Origin: Candidatus Segetimicrobium genomatis
GTDB taxonomy: Bacteria; Sysuimicrobiota; Sysuimicrobiia; Sysuimicrobiales; Segetimicrobiaceae
Assembly: GCA_005882275.1 (NCBI GenBank)
Contig: VBAK01000132.1
Coordinates: 1-34,582 of the forward strand
DNA length: 34,582 nucleotides
Direction of reading: 5' to 3'
Positions within the stretch are counted from its first letter, which is position 1. The number at the start of each line of letters is the position of its first letter. Shown here piece by piece: positions 15,049 through 23,525 of the stretch. The notes beneath the pieces are model-generated. The model was not told the origin of the DNA and ran no database searches. It worked only from the letters and a program-made list of their open reading frames with translations. The position numbers and the translations under genes are program-made.

Positions 15049-16140
15049 ATGCGCGGCACGGTCGTTGTCCTGGTCGCACCCAGGCAGATAGAACTGCAAA
15101 CCTACGACGTCGCGGGGCCCGGGCCCGGCGAGGTGCTCCTGGAAGTGGTGCGCGCCAACGTCTGCGGCTCGGAGCTTCACATCTGGCGCGGGCACCACCC
15201 GACGGTCAAGATGGGGAGCGTGCTGGGCCACGAGATGCTGGGGCGCGTCCTCGCCCTCGGGGCGGGGGTCGACAGGGACTACGCCGGCGCCCCGCTCCGC
15301 CCCGGAGACCGGGTCGTCTGCGCGTATTTCATTACCTGCCGGAAGTGTCCGGCGTGTCAGGCCGGGCGGTTCAACCTGTGCGTCAACTGCTATCGCTACT
15401 GGTCCCAGCCGGCCGATGCCCCGCCGCATTTTCATGGGGCCTTCGGGACGCATTATTACGTCCATCCCGACCAGTACTTCTACCGCGTGCCGGACGAGAT
15501 CCCGGATGCCGCGGCGGCCAGCGCGAACTGCGCGCTGTCGGAGCTCCTGTTCGCGCTCGACCAGGCGGGGCTGGCGTCGGGGGAGCAGGTGGTCGTGCAG
15601 GGGGCGGGCGGCCTCGGCCTCTGCGCGCTCGCGGTGGCGAAGGCGCGCGGCGCGAAGACGATCGTCATCGACGGGGTACCGGGGCGGCTGGAGCTGGCGC
15701 ACCGGTTCGGGGCCGATATGGTGATCGACTTCCGCGAGCACGACACGCCCGAGGAGCGGGCGGCCCGGGTCGCCGCGCTCACCGGCGGCGCGGGCGCCGA
15801 CGTGGCGGTCGAGGTCACCGGCGTCCCGGCGGCGTTTGCCGAGTCCATCCATCTCGTCCGGCCCGGCGGACGGGTCGTCGAGCTGGGGAACATCTCCCCC
15901 GGCCACCTGACGCCGTTCGACCCCGGCACACTGACCCGCCGCGGCGTGCAGATCCTGCCCGCGATCCGCTACCACCCCTGGTACCTCAAGCGCGCCCTCG
16001 ACTTCCTCGCGGCCACCCGGGCGCGCTTTCCGTTCGAGGCGCTGCTCGACGCGGAATACCCGCTCCGCGACGTCGGCAGGGCGCTCGAGGATTCGGATCA
16101 GCGGCGGGTGACGCGGGCATCGCTCGTGATGGGCCGGTGA
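15049..16140 (+). CDS. Zinc-dependent medium-chain alcohol/polyol dehydrogenase
   Basis: The start is ATG 15049, giving 363 residues and just preceded by GGGGGTGG. C39 (VCGSELH) and H61-E62 (GHE) belong to the catalytic zinc site; C97, C100, C103 and C111 form the structural zinc lobe. The nucleotide-binding fold shows VVQGAGGLGLCALAVAKARGA, followed by an acidic residue in IVIDG that suggests NAD rather than NADP. The family oxidises alcohols, polyols or threonine. The gene sits 20 bases before a peptide-type binding protein with DppB/DppC-like permeases, so it may act on what they import. The precise substrate is unknown. Confidence 0.9.
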   Translation: MRGTVVVLVAPRQIELQTYDVAGPGPGEVLLEVVRANVCGSELHIWRGHHPTVKMGSVLGHEMLGRVLALGAGVDRDYAGAPLRPGDRVVCAYFITCRKCPACQAGRFNLCVNCYRYWSQPADAPPHFHGAFGTHYYVHPDQYFYRVPDEIPDAAAASANCALSELLFALDQAGLASGEQVVVQGAGGLGLCALAVAKARGAKTIVIDGVPGRLELAHRFGADMVIDFREHDTPEERAARVAALTGGAGADVAVEVTGVPAAFAESIHLVRPGGRVVELGNISPGHLTPFDPGTLTRRGVQILPAIRYHPWYLKRALDFLAATRARFPFEALLDAEYPLRDVGRALEDSDQRRVTRASLVMGR

Positions 16141-16160
16141 CGCTCAAGGGAGGGATCGTG

Positions 16161-17858
16161 ATGAGTCGTCTGAGAGGACCCGGGACGGTGTGGCTGGCTG
16201 CGCTGGCGATCGTCGTGGCGGCGCTTCCCGCCGCCTCGCAGCAGGCGCCGCACCGGGGCGGGTCCGTGACCATAGCGCTGTACCAGGAGCCGGAGCTCCT
16301 CAACCCCTATCTTGCCACCCAGACCGCTTCCTTCGAGGTCGCCGTCCTGACCGTCGAGGGGCTCGTGGCGGCGAATGAGAAGGGGGAGTATTTCCCGCAA
16401 CTCGCCGCGGAAGTCCCGGCGCCGGCGAACGGCGGGGTGTCGCAGGACGGGAAGACGATCACGTACAGGCTGCGCCCCGGCCTCGCCTGGTCGGACGGCC
16501 GGCCGCTGACCTGCGACGATGTGAAGTTCACCTGGGAAGCGATCGTCACCCCAAAGAGCGGAGCGGTCACGACCAGCGGATACGACCAGATCCAGGCGGT
16601 GGACTGCCCCAATCCCCAGACCGCCGTCGTCCGGTACAAGGACTATTACGCCCCGTCCCTCAGCAGGTTTCGCTGGATCCTGCCGCGTCACGCCACCGGC
16701 GACCCAACCACCATGACGAAGTGGGAGTACAACCGGAAGCCCCTGGGCAGCGGCCCTTTCAAGATCGTCGAGTGGGTATCGGCCGATCACGTCACGCTGG
16801 TCCGGAATGAGCGGTACCGGGTCAAGGAGCAGCCCTATCTCGACCGGGTGATCGTCAGGATCGTGCCGAGCCGGGAGGTGGGCAAGCAGTTGCTGCGGAC
16901 CGGCGACGTGGACGTCGTCTGGGACCTGGTCGAATCGGACGTGCCCGAGTTCCGCGGCGTCTCCGGAGTGCGGATCAGTTCTCCGCCGGGGCCCGAAGCC
17001 GAGCGGCTGGTCCTCAACATGGCCGATCCCGCCCTCGATGGGCCGCCCCCCGAGGTGGCCAGGCAGCACCCGCATCCAATCCTGGGCGATCCCCGGGTGC
17101 GCGAGGCCATCGAGCTCGGCATCAACAAGCGGGAGATCACGAGCAAGCTGCTCTACGGCCTGGCCACCGTCGGCACGAACGAGCTGCACCTCGGGTGGGC
17201 CCGGTGCGCGACGCCGCCCAGTTCGTACAACCCCTCCAAGGCCAAACGGCTCCTCGAGGAAGCCGGGTGGATCCCCGGCGCCGACGGCATCCGGGTGGCC
17301 AAGGGCGCGCGGTACGCCAAAGACGGCACGCGGCTGCGTCTCAAGATCCAGACCACCACCGGGAACAAGCTCCGGGAGCAGGCGGAGCAGCTGATCCTCG
17401 AGTACATGCGGGCCATCGGGATCGAGTTCTATATCGAAAACGTGCCCTCGCCGGTGCTGTTCGGCTCGTGGTCGAGCGGCGCGTTCCGCAAGCACGGGCA
17501 CTTTGATGTGTTAATGTATACCACCAATCCCGACATCGATCCCCACTCGCAGGTCGAGGGCTACTTCGCCTCCTGGAAGATGCCGACGGCCGACAACGGC
17601 GGGAGCGGGTTCAACTACGCGCGGTATCAGAACCCGCAGTTTGACGCGGACGTGAAGAAGGCGGGCAGCGTGCCCGATCTTCACGCGCGCCGCGAGGCGT
17701 ACTGCGACGCGATGAAGGAGCTCGTGCAGGACCGGCCGCACATCTACCTGTACGACCGCGCGAGGCTGCACGCGTACCGGGACAGGCTGGAGGGATGGGT
17801 GGGCACTCCCTGGGACTACCTGGCGTGGAACGCCCAGGGGTGGTGGGCGGCCCGCTGA
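16161..17858 (+). CDS. Peptide/nickel-type ABC transporter substrate-binding protein (family 5)
   Basis: ATG 16161 follows AAGGGAGGG at ideal spacing and yields 565 residues, although the frame stays open far upstream. Residues 1 to about 26 form a signal peptide (WLAALAIVVAALPAAS). Family 5 hallmarks include GGSVTIALYQEPELLNPYL, LRPGLAWSDGRPLTCDDVKF, YNRKPLGSGPFKIVEW and a C-terminal region with AYCDAMKELVQDRPHIYLYD. The family binds oligopeptides but also oligosaccharides and opines, and the adjacent dehydrogenase leaves a sugar-like ligand possible. It is followed by a hairpin and two permease genes. Confidence 0.92.
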   Translation: MSRLRGPGTVWLAALAIVVAALPAASQQAPHRGGSVTIALYQEPELLNPYLATQTASFEVAVLTVEGLVAANEKGEYFPQLAAEVPAPANGGVSQDGKTITYRLRPGLAWSDGRPLTCDDVKFTWEAIVTPKSGAVTTSGYDQIQAVDCPNPQTAVVRYKDYYAPSLSRFRWILPRHATGDPTTMTKWEYNRKPLGSGPFKIVEWVSADHVTLVRNERYRVKEQPYLDRVIVRIVPSREVGKQLLRTGDVDVVWDLVESDVPEFRGVSGVRISSPPGPEAERLVLNMADPALDGPPPEVARQHPHPILGDPRVREAIELGINKREITSKLLYGLATVGTNELHLGWARCATPPSSYNPSKAKRLLEEAGWIPGADGIRVAKGARYAKDGTRLRLKIQTTTGNKLREQAEQLILEYMRAIGIEFYIENVPSPVLFGSWSSGAFRKHGHFDVLMYTTNPDIDPHSQVEGYFASWKMPTADNGGSGFNYARYQNPQFDADVKKAGSVPDLHARREAYCDAMKELVQDRPHIYLYDRARLHAYRDRLEGWVGTPWDYLAWNAQGWWAAR

Positions 17859-17865
17859 TCCTATC

Positions 17866-17886
17866 GCCCGCCCAGCGGGGGCGGGC
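17866..17886 (+). promoter_or_regulatory. Intercistronic hairpin between family 5 binding-protein and permease genes
   Basis: GCCCGCCC at 17866-17873 pairs perfectly with GGGCGGGC at 17879-17886 around a five-base loop (AGCGG). It lies just after the binding-protein stop and 18 bases before the permease ATG, with no T-run. It resembles the placement of the hairpin at 2034-2065 in the amide operon and could set a higher level of binding protein than permease. Confidence 0.45.
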
Positions 17887-17904
17887 CAGAGGCCCTGAGC
17901 GCGG

Positions 17905-18879
17905 ATGAGCCGGTACCTGCTGCGCCGCGTGATGCAGTCGGGACCGCTCTTGGTTCTGATCAGCGTCGCGGTGTTCGTGCTCATCAACATCGTCCCGGGC
18001 GGCCCGACCGCCGCCTACGAGAACAACCCGCGGCTGACCTCCGAGGATCTCGCGCGCATCGAGCGCGAGCTCGGGCTCGACCAGCCGATCCACGTCCGCT
18101 ACCTGCACTGGCTCGGCGCCCTCCTGCGCGGGGATTGGGGGTACTCGCTCGTCTCGCGGCGGCCCGTGCTCACCGAGATCGGGGAGCGCCTGCCCAATAC
18201 GATCTACCTCCTCGGGGTGACGTTCCTCGTGACGATGGCGCTGGCGATCCCCGCCGGGATGCTCTCGGCGGTGCGCCAGTACTCGCTCTTCGACCACGCC
18301 ACCACCACGCTGGCGTTCATGGGCCAGTCGGTGCCGATCTTCTGGTTCGGGCTCGTCCTCATCATCGTGTTCCACGCCACCCTCCGCAACCCGCTGACGG
18401 GGGCGCCGCTGCTCCCCGGCGGCGGGATGTACACGCTGGGGGCCCCGTTCTCGGTGTGGGACCGGATCGATCATCTGCTCCTGCCGGTTGCCATGCTCAC
18501 CCTGGCCACGGCGGCCCAGTACATCCGGTACATGCGGGCGAGCATGCTGGAGGTGATCCACGAGGACTACATCCGGACGGCCCGGGCCAAGGGGGCGGGA
18601 GGCCGCCGGGTGATCTGGACGCACGCGTTCAAGAACGCCGCGCTGCCGCTCGTCACCATCGTCGCGCTCGATCTGCCGACGCTGTTCAGCGGCGCGCTGT
18701 TCACCGAGACCATCTTTAGCTGGCCGGGGATGGGGCGGCTGTTCTTCGATTCGGCGCTCCGGTTCGACTACGCGCTCTTGATGGGGATCATCATCGTGAA
18801 CGCGGCGCTGATCATCCTCTCGAACCTTGCCGCCGACCTGGTCTACGGCGCGCTGGACCCGAGGATCAAGTATGGCTAG
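17905..18879 (+). CDS. Peptide-type ABC transporter permease, DppB/OppB-like
   Basis: This 324-residue membrane protein begins with the typical MSRYLLRRVMQSGPLLVLIS and then PGGPTAAYENNPRLT, RIERELGLDQPIHVRYLHWL and GDWGYSL, the DppB N-terminal pattern. The EAA-like loop is EDYIRTARAKGAGGRRVIWT, and the C-terminal TETIFSWPGMGRLFFDSAL is diagnostic. The next gene overlaps its end by eight bases. No ATPase gene adjoins this pair; the truncated OppF-type gene at the right edge of the window is a possible but distant partner. Confidence 0.92.
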   Translation: MSRYLLRRVMQSGPLLVLISVAVFVLINIVPGGPTAAYENNPRLTSEDLARIERELGLDQPIHVRYLHWLGALLRGDWGYSLVSRRPVLTEIGERLPNTIYLLGVTFLVTMALAIPAGMLSAVRQYSLFDHATTTLAFMGQSVPIFWFGLVLIIVFHATLRNPLTGAPLLPGGGMYTLGAPFSVWDRIDHLLLPVAMLTLATAAQYIRYMRASMLEVIHEDYIRTARAKGAGGRRVIWTHAFKNAALPLVTIVALDLPTLFSGALFTETIFSWPGMGRLFFDSALRFDYALLMGIIIVNAALIILSNLAADLVYGALDPRIKYG

Positions 18880-19786
18880 GCCGCGGCCGGGCGCCTTCGG
18901 GCGGCCGCGCCCCCGCGGGCACCGCACGCTGGCGCAGCTGGCGTGGACCCGGTTCCGCCGGCACCGGATGGCGCTGGCGGGGCTCTGCCTCGTCGCGGTC
19001 TTTGCGCTGAGCGCGATGTCCGTCCACCTGTTCTCGCCGTACGATCCGGAGCACTCCGACCTCGATCACCGCCTGGCCGCGCCCACCTGGCGGCATCCGA
19101 TGGGCACCGACGATCTGGGGCGCGACCTGCTGACCCGCCTCCTGTACGGCGGCCGGATCTCGCTGACCATTGGGGTGATGGCGATGGCCCTGGCGGTCGC
19201 GGTGGGCACCGCGGTGGGCGCCGTCGCCGGCTATTACGGGGGGTGGCCGGACAACCTGCTGATGCGGATCACCGACATGATGCTGTCGTTCCCGGCGCTG
19301 TTCGTCCTGATCCTGCTCGCCCTGGTGCTCCGCTCCGTGGCGATCCCCTTCCTCCGGGGCGGCGTGCTCGCGATCGTGATCGTCATCGCCGTGCTGTCGT
19401 GGATGACGGTGGCGCGCCTGGTGCGCGCGTCCTTCCTGGCGCTGCGCGAGGCCGCCTTCGTGGAGGCCGGCCGCGGGCTGGGGGCCGGCAGCGCCCGGCT
19501 GATGCTCCGCCACATCCTGCCGAACAGCCTCAGCCCGATCATCGTCGCCGCGACCCTGCGGGTGGCCGGCTCGATCGTGACCGAATCGGGTCTGAGTTTC
19601 CTGGGCTTCGGCGTCCAGCCGCCGGTGCCGACCTGGGGCAACATGCTGCAGGCGGCCCAGGACCAGATGACGACGGCGCCGTGGACCGCGGTCTATCCGG
19701 GGGTGATGATCTTCCTGACCGTGATCGCCATCAACTACATCGGGGACGGGCTGCGGGACGCGCTCGATCCCCGGCACTTCCCGTAG
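18872..19786 (+). CDS. Peptide-type ABC transporter permease, DppC/OppC-like
   Basis: I choose ATG 18872 (304 residues), which overlaps the DppB-like stop by eight bases; a longer in-frame start at 18827 would lie deep in the upstream gene. The N-terminal LAWTRFRRHRMALAGLCLVA and HPMGTDDLGRDLLTRLLYGG are typical of DppC. REAAFVEAGRGLGAGSARLM is the ATPase-docking loop, and TESGLSFLGFGVQPPVPTWG is the C-terminal signature. It ends the operon that begins with the alcohol dehydrogenase. The regulator-binding repeats of the next operon begin about ten bases after its stop. Confidence 0.92.
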   Translation: MARPRPGAFGRPRPRGHRTLAQLAWTRFRRHRMALAGLCLVAVFALSAMSVHLFSPYDPEHSDLDHRLAAPTWRHPMGTDDLGRDLLTRLLYGGRISLTIGVMAMALAVAVGTAVGAVAGYYGGWPDNLLMRITDMMLSFPALFVLILLALVLRSVAIPFLRGGVLAIVIVIAVLSWMTVARLVRASFLALREAAFVEAGRGLGAGSARLMLRHILPNSLSPIIVAATLRVAGSIVTESGLSFLGFGVQPPVPTWGNMLQAAQDQMTTAPWTAVYPGVMIFLTVIAINYIGDGLRDALDPRHFP

Positions 19787-19796
19787 CGGCGGCGGA

Positions 19797-19823
19797 TTCA
19801 CGAGATCTTCATCACCGATTCAC
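19797..19823 (+). promoter_or_regulatory. Triple 11-bp direct repeat (TTCA/TTCAC), candidate autoregulatory operator
   Basis: TTCA begins at 19797, 19808 and 19819, spaced exactly 11 bases; the first and third boxes are TTCAC. One helical turn between direct repeats is the arrangement recognised by OmpR/PhoB winged-helix regulators. The array sits 62 bases before the SHOCT-protein gene, in the operon that encodes such a regulator at 20277-20966. A CATAGT element at 19845-19850 could be the -10. The only other array of this kind I found in the window is at 11812-11838. Confidence 0.6.
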
Positions 19824-19884
19824 AACTTTTTCGACCGTGGGGGGCATAGTGAGGGTATCTGAACGAGTCGAGGGAGGCGCGGCG

Positions 19885-20271
19885 ATGCGGAGATGGCGGG
19901 TGCATCCGGTGGTGCTCGCAGGAGCCCTGGTGGCGGCTCTGGCGCTCCCGGCGCCGGCTCAGACGGTGATCGGGCCGCCGCCGCAGGTGTCCGGGCCGCC
20001 GCCCCTGAGCCCGTATCCCTTCGGCCCGCACATGGTCGGCCCGCACATGGTCGGCGCGCGCGGGTGGGGGCCGCACCCCTGGCTGGTGGGACCGTTTCTC
20101 CTGCTGCGCGCCCTGCTGGGGATCGGCCTGGTGGTGCTGATCTGGCGGGCGCTGCTGACCCCATCCCTGTGGCGCCGGCCCGACGCCGCGGTCCAGATGC
20201 TGAGAGAGCGGTACGCTCGGGGCGAGATCGGCGACGACGAGTACCGGAAGCGCCTCGGGACCCTCGCCTGA
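19885..20271 (+). CDS. Small membrane protein with C-terminal SHOCT domain
   Basis: ATG 19885 follows GAGGGAGG and gives 128 residues. It has a signal peptide or first helix (VLAGALVAALALPAPAQ), a proline/glycine/histidine-rich segment containing GPHMVGPHMVG, one strong transmembrane helix (FLLLRALLGIGLVVLIWRAL) and a C-terminal SHOCT module (MLRERYARGEIGDDEYRKRL). SHOCT modules are short helical pairs often found in envelope-associated small proteins. Being first in the sensor/efflux operon, it may modulate the kinase or the pump. The GPHMV repeat comes from a 15-base tandem duplication near 20022-20051. Confidence 0.75.
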   Translation: MRRWRVHPVVLAGALVAALALPAPAQTVIGPPPQVSGPPPLSPYPFGPHMVGPHMVGARGWGPHPWLVGPFLLLRALLGIGLVVLIWRALLTPSLWRRPDAAVQMLRERYARGEIGDDEYRKRLGTLA

Positions 20272-20276
20272 CGCCG

Positions 20277-20958
<682 letters not shown>

Positions 20959-20966
<8 letters not shown>

Positions 20967-22119
20967 CGTGCGGAGCAAGCTCAGCGCGGCGTTCATCGGC
21001 ATCGCGCTGCTCACCACCGTGCTGACCGCGACGTTCGCCAGCTATACGGCCCGCACCATCTTCAGGCAGTACGTCGAGCGCAACGAGGAGCGCCTGCGCG
21101 GGAGCGTATCGCCGGCGGCGCCAGCGCCCCCGCGGCTCGCTCCCGCCGAACGGCCGCACCGGGCGCCGTTTGGACCGCGGGAGATCCTGTTCGAGAGCCG
21201 GTTCCGGAACGCGATCTGGGGGGGCACGCTGGTGGCGTCGGCGGTGGGCGTCCTGGTGGCGCTGTGGCTGGGCAGCCGCATCGTGAAGCCGGTCGTCACC
21301 CTGACCCAGGCCAGCCGGGTCATCGCCGGGGGGGGCGCCCCGCCGCGCGTGCCGGTGGCCGGGAGCGATGAGGTCGCGGAGCTCGGGCATGCGTTCAACC
21401 GGATGACGGCCCAGCTGGCCGCGCAGGAGGAACAGCGCCGCCGCCTGTTCGCCGGGATCGCGCACGAACTGCGGACCCCGCTGTCGGTAATCCAAGGGAC
21501 GTTGGAAGGGATGCTGGACCATGTTGTCGAGCCGACCCCGGAACGGATCGCGGGTCTCCACAGCCAGGCCCTGCTGCTCAAGCGCCTGATCACGGACCTG
21601 CGGGACCTCTCGCTGGCCCAGGCCGGGCAGCTGCACCTCTACCGGCGCCCGACCGACGTGGGCCGGGTCGTGCGCGAAACCCTGGAAGCGTTCACGCCGC
21701 TCGCGGCCGACCGGGCGGTCGCCCTCCGCCTGGATCAGCCGGCGACCCTGCCCACGATCCAGGCCGATCCCGACCGGCTGCGCCAGGTGGTTCAGAATCT
21801 GGTGGAGAACGCGCTGCGCTACACCCCGCCCGGCGGGGAGGTGCGGATTGCGCTGCGGGACGGCGACGGAGACGGGATCCACCTGGTCGTGGCCGACACC
21901 GGCAGCGGGATCCGCGCCGATGACCTCCCGCACATCTTCGAGCACTTCCATCGGACCGATGAGTCGCGGGCCCGCAGCAGCGGGGGGAGCGGGCTGGGCC
22001 TGGCGATCGTGAAGTCCCTGGTCGAGGCGCACGGCGGGCAGGTGGACGTCCGGAGCGCTCCGGGAGCCGGCAGCACCTTCACCGTGACCCTCCCGAGACA
22101 GACGCTGGACGTCTCATGA
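20959..22119 (+). CDS. Membrane sensor histidine kinase (HAMP-HisKA-HATPase)
   Basis: This 386-residue kinase has transmembrane helices near residues 10-30 and 86-106, enclosing a short periplasmic segment of about 55 residues rich in proline and arginine. A HAMP linker (SRIVKPVVTLTQASRVIAGG) is followed by HisKA with phospho-acceptor H169 in GIAHELRTPLS. The N-box is QNLVENALRYTPPGG, G1 is DTGSGI and G2 is SGLGLAIVKSLVEAHGG. The small sensor region suggests sensing of membrane state or a partner protein rather than a large ligand. It overlaps the regulator gene by eight bases and the TolC gene by four. Confidence 0.95.
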
Positions 22120-23525
22120 TTCCGCGCTTCATGGCCTCGGCCATCACGGCCTGCCTCCTGGCAGGAGGTCTGGCCCTGCCGGCGCGCGCCGCCACACCGG
22201 CCGCCGCCACCGAGGAGGTGGGCGCCCAGGCGGGTGCGCCCGCAGCTCCCGGCCCGCAGCCTTCCGCGCAGATCACCGGGCCGTCCCTGACGTTCGAGCA
22301 GGCGGTTCAGCACGCCCTGGCCCAGAACCCCCAGGTTCTGGCGGCCAGGGAGGCGGTCGTCGCGGCGCAGCAGGGGGTCGCGGTCGCCCGCGCAGGGTTC
22401 TTGCCTACCGTCGCAGCGACCGGAACGGGCGCCGTGGGGACGTCCTCCGCAGCATCGTTCTCCTCCACGGGGACCGCCGCCCCCATTCCCTTCGGGACGA
22501 GCGGCTCGGTCTCGCTTTCGGCGAGCCTGCCGCTGTTCGACGGCGGCCGGACGCCGGCCGCCGTCGCGTCGGGCGAGGCCGCGCTCGCTCAGGCCGAGGG
22601 CGCGCTCCGCCAGACCCAGCAGGATACTGCCCTGGCCGTGGCCACCGCGTTCTTCAACGTCCTGGCCTCCGAGCGCCTCACGACCGTGCGGGAGGCTCAG
22701 TTGGCGCAGGCCCAGCAACAGCTCGCGCTCTCACAGGCGCAGGTCCGGGCGGGTGTGGCTGCTCAGGCCGACGTGATTCAGGCGCAGGCGACGGTGTCGC
22801 AGGATCAGGTGAACCTGCTCCAGGCCCGTTCTCAGATCGCCACGTCGAAGGCCGGACTCCAGGCGGCCATCGGCGCGGACGCGGCGGCGCCGGTCGAGGT
22901 GCAGGAACCTCCCGCGCCTCCGCTGACCATCCCCGTGACTGCGGACGCGGTGATGCAGGCGGCCGTCGCGAACCGTCCAGAGGTCGCCAAGGCTGAGGCG
23001 GCCGTGCGGTCCGGGCAGGCGGCGCTGGATGTCGCGCGCATCAACGCCGGCCCCCAAGTGACCGTCGCGGCAGGCACGGCCTATACCCCCCTGAGCACCA
23101 GCCCGCTCCTCAGCAACGCAACGACCTACGGTCTCACGGCGACGATCGCCCTTCCCCTTTACAGCGTCGGCACGCAGGCCGGGGTGGACCAGGCTCAGGC
23201 AAATTTGAGGAACGCGCAGGCGCAACTCGATGCCGCCCGCGTCTTCGTGAGGCAGGACGCCTATCAATCGTATCTCGCGGCCGTCCAGGACGCGGAGACG
23301 ATCACCGCGACCCAGGCCGCCCGGGCGGCGGCCGATGCGGCGCTCGCAGTCGCCGAAGGCCAATATCGGGCCGGGGTGGGGACGATCGTGGCGGTCGTCA
23401 CCGCCCAGGCCAACGCCGCGCAGGCCGAGGTCAACGCGGTCACCGCCGTGTACACGTATCAGACCGGTCTGGCGACGCTGCGCCACGCCCAGGGGATGCC
23501 GGTCGCCGGCGGAGGCAGTCAATGA
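22116..23525 (+). CDS. TolC-family outer-membrane efflux channel
   Basis: This 469-residue protein starts at an ATGA overlapping the kinase stop. A signal peptide (residues 1 to about 25, ALPARAA) precedes two repeats of the outer-membrane efflux fold. The first begins LTFEQAVQHALAQNPQVLAA; the second is recognisable at VMQAAVANRPEVAKAEAAV, with long alanine/glutamine helices and LPLFDGGRT / LPLYSVGTQ strand-turn motifs in each half. It forms the exit duct for the downstream adaptor and ABC pump. Its presence is the clearest evidence of an outer membrane. Confidence 0.93.
   Translation: MIPRFMASAITACLLAGGLALPARAATPAAATEEVGAQAGAPAAPGPQPSAQITGPSLTFEQAVQHALAQNPQVLAAREAVVAAQQGVAVARAGFLPTVAATGTGAVGTSSAASFSSTGTAAPIPFGTSGSVSLSASLPLFDGGRTPAAVASGEAALAQAEGALRQTQQDTALAVATAFFNVLASERLTTVREAQLAQAQQQLALSQAQVRAGVAAQADVIQAQATVSQDQVNLLQARSQIATSKAGLQAAIGADAAAPVEVQEPPAPPLTIPVTADAVMQAAVANRPEVAKAEAAVRSGQAALDVARINAGPQVTVAAGTAYTPLSTSPLLSNATTYGLTATIALPLYSVGTQAGVDQAQANLRNAQAQLDAARVFVRQDAYQSYLAAVQDAETITATQAARAAADAALAVAEGQYRAGVGTIVAVVTAQANAAQAEVNAVTAVYTYQTGLATLRHAQGMPVAGGGSQ

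Noticed and set aside
16098-17501. Long open frame antisense to the family 5 binding protein gene (467 codons)
   Set aside because: It mirrors a well-supported gene, has histidine/arginine/proline-rich low-complexity content and no family motif or ribosome-binding site. Long antisense frames are expected at this G+C level.
17611-18927. Antisense frame across the DppB/DppC-like genes (438 codons)
   Set aside because: The product is an arginine/histidine/glutamate-rich shadow of membrane-protein codons, without recognisable domains; the plus-strand genes explain the region.
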